Positions 57,590-64,000 of a stretch of DNA of 64,000 nt are shown piece by piece. Where the stretch lies: contig JALMQS010000042.1 of assembly GCA_024734495.1 (NCBI GenBank), positions 76,570 through 140,569 of the forward strand. The letters run 5' to 3'. Below the pieces are notes generated by a model, which ran no database searches, was not told the origin of the DNA, and was given only the letters and a program-made list of their open reading frames with translations. This stretch comes from Forficula auricularia. Taxonomy: Eukaryota > Arthropoda > Insecta > Dermaptera > Forficulidae. How positions within the stretch are numbered: position 1 is the first letter of the stretch; every line of letters begins with the position of its first letter. Both the position numbers and the translations under genes were made by a program.

Positions 57590-58230
57590 ATTCTGATGTG
57601 GCCATGCACTTGACTTTACCATACACTTTGGTTGAGTTTGGTCCAAGGGCCTAGATTTTCATTTTTTGACCCCCGCCCCCACTTTGGCGGTTTGTTTTTG
57701 CATTTTTAGTGTTCTGGGAGCCCACTGATTATGTATACAAAATTTGGTTGAGTTTGCTCAAATGGCCTAGATTTTTATTTTTTGACCCTCTCCCCTAATT
57801 TTGCCGCCAGAAATTTTTTTTTTTTCGTTATTATAGGTTCATTTTATAGTATATTTCATTTTTCTTGTTTTTTTAGTTTGAAAATATTATAATTTTAAAT
57901 TTGAACCCCCCTCTCCCCCTTAATTTTTGGTCGATATGCACCAAAATCCAATCAGCTCTTAATCTCAATAGACCAAAAAAAAATACGTGGGAAATTTGGT
58001 TTTAATATTCACACTAGTTTATGAGCTAGCTCGTCACAAAAATTTGGTAAAGCACAGACTAACATACTAACATACTAACAGACGTTTTGACAAAACAGTA
58101 ATTATCTCAAAAAACATAATTTTTTCAATGTTCACTTATTTGGACTTTTTTGTAGACCGAAAGGCAATAATTTCGCTCAATTTTTTTTAATCAAAATAGT
58201 TTCAGCCGTTTTTGAGATATTTTGAAAAAT
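57590..58230. repeat. Poly(C)-containing dispersed repeat, copy 4
   Basis: Same orientation and order as 8815-9560: CACATTCTGATGTGGCCATG, CCTAGATTTTCATTTTTTGA plus C-runs, then TAGACCGAAAGGCAATAA and CAGCCGTTTTTGAGATATTT. Confidence 0.7.
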
Positions 58231-59225
58231 TGTTAAAAATAATTATTAATATTTTTTTTTTGAGTATATAATTGATTTAATATTTTTTTTATTTGATGTC
58301 GTATAAAAAATAGTTCTAATAAAAGTTGTTCAGTTTTTTTTGTAGATTCAGAATATGTACAGAAACATATAGGTTTCCATTTAAAAAACAGAACTTGGCC
58401 TCGAAATACCCTTGAAAGCTTGTTCTAGGTCGACAAACAATAGCGTAGTTTAGTTTCCCCCCTGATATATATAAACTTTTATTTGAAACTTTTTTTCAAA
58501 TAATGCACTGTTTTTGAGTTATAAGACTGTCTCTAGATAAAAAAAACTCACCTGGTATATTGAAGAGAGAAAATGGAGGTTTATAATGGGGAAAAACTTC
58601 TGTCTATGTCCCTAAAATCAGTGCAGGTTTAATTTAAAAATCCAGCTACTAAAGCTCTTACTTATTAGATAACGACATATTTCAAGATCAAAAATAGCAT
58701 TGGCAACATCCATGATTAGTTTTACGTAAATATTTCTATTTTGAAGGTAGAAAAATAAAAAATTTAAAAAAATAGAGATCAAAATTAATTTATTTAATTA
58801 TTTTAATTACATATTTTTTATTATTTTTAAATTAACAAAACTAGTTTATTAAAAATATTGACTTTATTATAACATAGAGTAGATTTTATTAACTAAATTA
58901 TTGTATAATTATAGTCCACTATGACTAATTAATTGCTTATGTTTGAAATAAGCATTTAATCTTGTTATCCCGTACTCCTGTAATGAAATTTAAGAATTAT
59001 AAATAAATGTAAAAATTTATAAACTAATATTAATTTTCAAAAAATATCCGAGTTATTTATAAATAGATCACGCACTGTATAGATAGAAATTATTTTGTAT
59101 AGGAGGTTTTAAAAGATCATATTTCCAAAATTATTACCAAGTATAATTTCCAAAGTAGGTTATTATATAATCCCAATTATTAAAAAAAATAATTACACTG
59201 TATCAATGATTCCCCGCAACGTAGA
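58231..59225. other. Intergenic AT-rich stretch, nothing recognised
   Basis: No coding, RNA or repeat signature was recognised on either strand. Confidence 0.45.
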
Positions 59226-59236
59226 ATACGTTACAC

Positions 59237-59973
59237 CAGTGGTTCCCAACCTGGGGGCGATCGCCCCCAAGTGGGCGATTTGGGTTATCAGGTGGGCAAT
59301 AAAGAAGTGGGGGGTGATTTTGGGGCGATGAGTATTCAAGGGGGGGGGATTAAAATAGTACTGTAAACCTTAATAATTGGCGAAACACTTGTTTTACAGG
59401 CTACTAAAAAAATTGTTGAAATCATGCTAGGCGAGGGCCCTAGTAATAAGATAAGTCAATCGGTTCCTTTGAGCAACAATACTGTTTCCAGGCGAATTGA
59501 CGAAATGGACACGGACGTTGAATCCAAACTCACCAATTTGTTAAAAAAAAGTAAATTTGCATTGCAGATTGATGAATCAATTGTGATTGATAACAAAGCA
59601 ATTTTATTAGCTTATGTGAGGTTTATCAATGAACAAATTGATACGATTACTGAGGACTGGACACGTCTAATCCTGTTTTAAGTGAGAATTTGAAGCAACG
59701 CAAGTTGGAACTTGCATACCTTACAGATATTTTTGAAAAAATGAACGAAGTCAATATAAGGCTTAAGGAAACAAGATGAATGTCAATGATCTTAGTTAAT
59801 TATTTCAATTCTTTGTTCTTAAAAAAATCTGTAAAATATGTACAAAACTGCTTTATTATTTACACTTTTACTTCAAATTAAAATTATCTATACAATGAAA
59901 ATGAAAAGGGGGCGAAGGGTGTTAGTCAACCTCCAGAAAGGGGAGATGGGCCACAAAAGGTTGGGAACCACTG
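59237..59973 (+). mobile_element. hAT-like element with transposase remnant
   Basis: The ends CAGTGGTTCCCAACCTGGG and AAAAGGTTGGGAACCACTG are classical hAT termini. The perfect 8-bp duplication is CGTTACAC (59229-59236 and 59974-59981). An 85-codon frame (59424-59681) has SVPLSNNTVSRRIDEM and LQIDESIVIDNKAILLAYVR, matching the start of the catalytic domain (first Asp) in ZBED5/FAM200-like hAT transposases. The remainder is deleted. Confidence 0.9.
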
Positions 59974-60157
59974 CGTTACACTGTTTGGGGAATGAAAATT
60001 CATTTCTAGGCTAATGAAAACACGAGAGCTTTTCAACTACTGGACCAAGATGATAGGGATATGATTTTTATTATATGTTAGGTTTGATTTTACTTCCTCA
60101 AGAATTAAGTCTGAGTGGAGTTGGAGATTGGCTTCACTTTCAAGGGATACTTCCCAT

Positions 60158-60233
60158 CAGACGCGGATCCAGACCTCTGATTTGGGGGGGGGGCGGTCGC
60201 CACCATCGCCCCCCCCCCCTGGATCCGCGCATG
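60158..60233. mobile_element. Minimal 76-bp hAT-like element
   Basis: The ends CAGACGCGGATCCAG and CTGGATCCGCGCATG are flanked by a perfect CTTCCCAT duplication (60150-60157 and 60234-60241). The interior is only about 45 bp, mostly G- and C-runs that can pair with each other. It has no coding capacity. Confidence 0.75.
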
Positions 60234-60409
60234 CTTCCCATAAAGCGTAAACTGCATAATTATTGGTATTTTCAGAAAAAAGTTAAGTTAATACGTGAAC
60301 CAGAAGAATCTTTGTCGTCCTATTTCAAGACGCGTATAGCCTGCTTTGCCTCTGAACCTATACAAATTATTTCCAAAATCTACCACTGACCACTAGTGTG
60401 CATAATGAC

Positions 60410-60575
60410 CGATGGGTGAATCGCGACCTAAAATCGTGTACTCCTACTTCCACTTCCACTTTAATTTCCAAGTAGAAGACAATAGATGACAATAGATTAT
60501 CTAATGAATTCCAAAGTAATTCCAAATAATTTCAAAGACGGTGTACATCTAATTCCAATCGCGGTTCACCCCTCG
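60410..60575. mobile_element. MITE family C, perfect duplication
   Basis: The ends CGATGGGTGAATCGCGACC and GCGGTTCACCCCTCG have flanks ATAATGAC on both sides (60402-60409 and 60576-60583), which fixes the 8-bp duplication for this family. Confidence 0.85.
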
Positions 60576-61194
60576 ATAATGACTGACTAGGGAAACTGTG
60601 TGTTTTTGTCTCATTCGAAGCTAAGTGATCAATAATCATTATGAAGTAGTTAGCTTTAATTGTATTATGATCTTTTTGTTTTTTAGTAAGTATAAGGGTC
60701 TTAGGAGATGAATTTAACTGTTCTCACGGTTTTAATTGCCTCATTTAAGAACAAATATTGAATAATAAAACATCATAGTACTCTATCTAAAAATAACTGT
60801 TTTTTGTTGAAATTACCAAAAGTTCAGGAATTAAGTGTGTGTGTCAATAACTAACTACTCACAGTAATTACAACGTTTGATAGTTATTGGCATGGCCGAT
60901 AACTTATTCACAGGAATTATCACAAAAATCCTTTCGGGCGGGTCCAGGATAAAGGTCATAAGAAAAAGTGTTCGGATGCGGAAGTGGGTTAAGAGGAACG
61001 ACGTCCTATTCTATCCTTGGAAGGACATTAAACGAAACCGAAACCCATCCTCAAATATTAGTACACGGAGAAACATATACAGCAGGGGTGTCCAACCTGC
61101 GGCCCAGCACAGCAATTAATGCCGCCCAACATAAAATTATAAATTTCCTTAAAACTAATCAGCTTAGAAAACAGGAAGTTGCTATTGAAGACAT

Positions 61195-61607
61195 ATGTAT
61201 GAAGCATAGCCATGTACAGGTGTGAAACCTGGACAATTAGAGAAGCGGAGAGAAAGAGATTAGAGGCTTTCGAAATGTGATGCTACAGAAGAATGATGAA
61301 TATCAAATGGATGGATAGAATTACAAATGAAGAAGTTCTTGGAAGAATCGGAGAAAGAAGAACCTTGTGGAAGAGTCTGAAGAAGAGAAGAGGTCAGATG
61401 ATGGGGCACACACTGAGACATGGGGGACTGCTTAGGGATATCTTGGAGGGGGAGGTGGGAAAGAAAAGGGGAAGGGGAAGACCCAGATTAGAATATTTCA
61501 ACCAAATAATTGGGGATATGGGATGCCAGACATTTAGAGAGGTCAAACAGCTGGCGGGGGACAGAGTCGAGTGGAGAGGGATTATTGCATCAAACCAGTC
61601 TTAGGAC
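61195..61607 (+). pseudogene. RTE-like LINE C-terminal fragment
   Basis: It reads MYRCETWTIREAERKRLEAF, a stop, then CYRRMMNIKWMDRITNEEVL, RRGQMMGHTLRHGGLL, GRGRPRLEYFNQIIGD and REVKQLAGDRVEWRGI, the usual C-terminal tail of RTE/CR1-type polyproteins. One in-frame stop separates the two parts. No RT core is present. It is nested in the hAT element 61083-62774 and splits its transposase region. Confidence 0.85.
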
Positions 61608-62548
61608 TGTATACTCAATGATGATGATTCCTTAAAACATTGAGATTGTTATCCAATTACTGGAAAAGATAGATATCTGATACAATTTGACCTAAAATAA
61701 TAAGAAATTAGAAAATCTTCCCAAAAGGTTTCGAAGAATCAAAGGCAGATTTTCAATTTTGAATGTGAAAAAATATATCGAGATTTCCGAAAAAATAATC
61801 ACAATTTTGGAATATTTTGAAACATTTTTATTAGATTTAAATATTTTAACTGCAAACTTTCTGATTGAATGTATGGCACTGCAATCAGACATTGAACTGA
61901 AATAAATATTTAATAATGTCTCTTTATTAAAATTTCATAAAAATTATCTATCCAGAAACAAATATTCCTCCTGGCTTCACAATAATTATTCACTTTTTAG
62001 AAATATGAATTTTACATATACCTACCTAAAGCTATTTTCGAGAATAAAATTCACTAAAAGGAAAAATTATAAGCTCAACTATCAGGTGTCAAAAATAACC
62101 AAGTTTAGAATAATTAAAAATTATTTTTCATTTATTTAAATATTTTTCATTTCAGTAATTAAAAATAATTAATCTAGAAAAATAACTAAATAGTATGATC
62201 TCTCTTCCTAAAGCAAGGATTCCAAATACAAGCCCAGACCTGTTTTAGACTAGTAGAATTTCTTAATTTCTATTAGTCTAGGAATGACCTTTTGACTATT
62301 GCACTTGGACTAATTGGATACTATTTATATATCGAGAGAACATTGAATTAATTCAAGAATTTGGAAATGTTAAACTCGATATATTTCTTAAAGACTTCAA
62401 ATTGCTAATAGAAGTAGATAAATGATTTAAAAACAAAATCCTGAAGGAAAAGAACTCAAAGATTATTATGCTATGATATTTTTGCTTTTTTTTGTCTTGG
62501 TGGATATCATTATTCTACATTATTAATTATATTTTTTTTTATTAACAA

Positions 62549-62704
62549 CGAGGGGTGAACCGCGATTGGAATTAGGTGTACACCGTCTTTGGAATTACTT
62601 TGGAATTCATTAGATAATCTATTGTCATCTATAGTCTTCTACTTGGAAATGAAAGTGGAAGTGGAAGTACGGATACAGGATTTTAGGTCGCGGTTCACTC
62701 CTCG
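62549..62704. mobile_element. MITE family C in a hAT element
   Basis: The ends CGAGGGGTGAACCGCGATT and CGCGGTTCACTCCTCG have flanks ATTAACAA and ATTAATAA (7 of 8). The interior is inverted relative to 60410-60575. Confidence 0.8.
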
Positions 62705-63004
62705 ATTAATAAATATCAATGGAATTAGTAAATTTTATATGCAGCCCGTGTAAGCCAAAAGGTTGGACACCCTGATATACATCGTTCTAGAATTTGAAAA
62801 ATTAATCATGATGTAAGAATGTAAATGTTATATAAATTTGTGCTATTTATTATATGGGTAATTATTTAAACGATAAATTGTTCCTACCTACAGTGAATAA
62901 AAATTTGTAAAAAACAGTTTTAAAATCGTATTTTTTCTATAGCGCCAAGAAACAAATCTCCTAAAAAGTGTCAATAAAGTAAAATAAGAACTACAATAAA
63001 TATT

Positions 63005-63362
63005 GAAGTTAATTTTCTCATTAATATATCTAAGAATAATTAACACATTAACGAGAATTGTTTTTGATCGCGCTTTTTAAACAAGAAATATATCGCGTGA
63101 CTACTGCTGGTTGAAGCTATTGGAGTCTGCTGAGTCTTAAGTCTAGACCAAGAGAGAATGAAAAAGATGTGATCCATTTGGCTATAATCCAGCATCATTT
63201 CGCGATTGGCCCCCATGATACTTTTTTTAAAATTAACTTCACTATTTCAAGTTAGAAATATATAAATTCGGATATTATTTTCACTTTATATTTGACAAAA
63301 ATCATGTGCATTCGATTCGCGATCGAATCAAGTACAGGAAACTTATGATTAAAATAAATATA
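63005..63362 (+). repeat. Dispersed repeat (GATCGCGCTTTTTAAACAAG family), fullest single copy
   Basis: It runs from TTTTCTCATTAATATATC to TACAGGAAACTTATGATTA and contains CTGGTTGAAGCTATTGGAGT and CGATTCGCGATCGAATC, a short perfect palindrome. The same unit forms the head-to-head pair at 21395-22180. Confidence 0.65.
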
Positions 63363-63486
63363 TTATAAAAAAATTAAATTAACAGCAACGATAAAACATG
63401 TGCCACGAACTGTCGTACAACTGTGCCAATAACTAGTAGTAGCATATGCCATTAATTATCGTTCTCGAATTTTGAACTTTCTGGGC

Positions 63487-64000
63487 TTCTAATTTTTACT
63501 TTATCCAATGCGAAGCATGGGAGAAAGTATTGGAATCGCTCTCGCGGCAAGCGCGACTTCAAAGGGTCCTCAGGTAAAGACTACGGAACCCATAGACTCA
63601 ATTAAGGTCACAAATTGAAGTATTCAATGAGATTGAATTTTAACACGTGACGGTTTTGCCAAAAATTACTTGGAATCTCGTCGAGAGGCCAAAAAGTGCC
63701 ATTTTTTTTGGAAGTGCGTGGGGATGGATGTATGTATGTATGTATGTGTGTGTGTTATCGTTTTTTTCGTCCACGATTTTTTCCACACCTTTGCGCTGAT
63801 TGAAATGAAATTGTAAAACCTACCATTAGTTTAACAAAATGAAGCGCTGATTAGTTTTTGGTACATATCGGTCCACAAACATTAGTACTTTATTTCAGTA
63901 CTTTTTAGTTTTTTCTAAATATCTTGAAAATGACTTAAACAATTTTGATGAAATTTAATATCCTAATTAAGTACCTTGGGGACCACAAAAAGGTTAAATA
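63487..64000 (-). repeat. Dispersed repeat, inverted copy of 49370-49965
   Basis: Shared markers are GGTCCTCAGGTAAAGACTAC, TCGTCGAGAGGCCAAAAAGT and ATATCGGTCCACAAA. A GTAT/GTGT microsatellite lies at 63729-63756. It runs off the right edge. Confidence 0.65.

Larger units (their letters stand above)
61083..62774 (+). mobile_element. hAT-like element, degenerate, with nested insertions
   Basis: The ends CAGGGGTGTCCAACCTGCGG and AAAAGGTTGGACACCCTG have flanks ATATACAG and ATATACAT (7 of 8). 61730-62070 (plus) keeps the C-terminal transposase region: FLIECMALQSDIELK, a stop, then SLLKFHKNYLSRNKYSS and YLKLFSRIKFTKRKNYKL, resembling the dimerisation end of GTF2IRD2/EPM2AIP1-like hAT proteins. Nested inside are an RTE-like LINE tail and a family C MITE. 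Confidence 0.8.

Noticed and set aside
60075..60389. 104-codon frame
   Set aside because: Runs through the 76-bp hAT element with its poly-G/C runs; flanking parts match nothing I know, although they might be transposon remnants.

Overview
The window looks like a strongly AT-rich, repeat-dense nuclear genome segment of an invertebrate animal, most likely an arthropod. That rests on spliced genes with long introns, animal-specific gene families and the mix of transposons. No species can be named from it. Only three host genes are recognisable. (1) PEX19 (+, 1060-11201) is the peroxisomal membrane-protein chaperone; five exons are visible, its start lies left of the window, and it ends in a farnesylation box. 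(2) An Ig / LDL-receptor-class-A / single-pass membrane protein with a cytoplasmic PPxY motif (+, 17114-32505) has seven visible exons; its organisation resembles LDLRAD3, but it carries an Ig domain. (3) A SIVA-like protein (-, 45239-41337) has three exons, with a final exon probably missing. The three genes do not form a pathway; they are neighbours separated and invaded by repeats.

Everything else is mobile DNA and its debris. There are Tc1/mariner pieces (1696-2701 and two MITE copies), non-LTR retrotransposon fragments of at least three kinds (3684-5215; a Jockey/CR1-like family with many 5'-truncated copies; an RTE-like tail at 61195-61607), and an endonuclease-domain remnant (47761-48304). 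Eight-bp target duplications mark at least seven hAT-like elements (24353-25279, 31422-32261, 39453-40224, 50912-51765, 54736-55547, 59237-59973, 61083-62774) and a 76-bp one (60158-60233). TTAA-flanked Kolobok-like elements occur at 5219-5664, 10248-10976, 12462-12650, 15422-15958 and 29722-30570. Several very long fold-back elements are present (20153-22688, 25985-27538, 36819-37464, 45852-47033).

The most unusual signal is a set of palindromic repeats, at least seven sequence families, that each carry one or two copies of a hammerhead-ribozyme-like core: CTGANGA, one extra base, a short hairpin, then GAAA followed by a short self-complementary tract and a GTH-type site. Examples are 724-758, 6615-6650, 7430-7462, 7550-7583, 27706-27739, 33463-33493, 34070-34105, 37875-37905 and 42733-42764. 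Collapsed copies without the core also occur (377-475, 3370-3547). These may be Penelope-like or retrozyme-like non-autonomous elements. A second notable object is the fold-back transposon 25985-27538, which carries a 205-codon ORF of a family I cannot name plus an inverted copy of its C-terminal half.

Region by region: 1-17 kb is PEX19 and its transposon-filled introns, then an intergenic LINE copy and TTAA elements. 17-33 kb is the Ig/LDLa gene, whose introns hold nested palindromes, LINE tails, hAT elements and the 25985-27538 element. 33-41 kb is intergenic palindromic ribozyme-like elements, fold-backs and a hAT. 41-45 kb is the SIVA-like gene. 45-64 kb is intergenic: fold-backs, LINE and hAT copies, a transposon-derived minisatellite, tandem arrays and tRNA-related SINE sequence.
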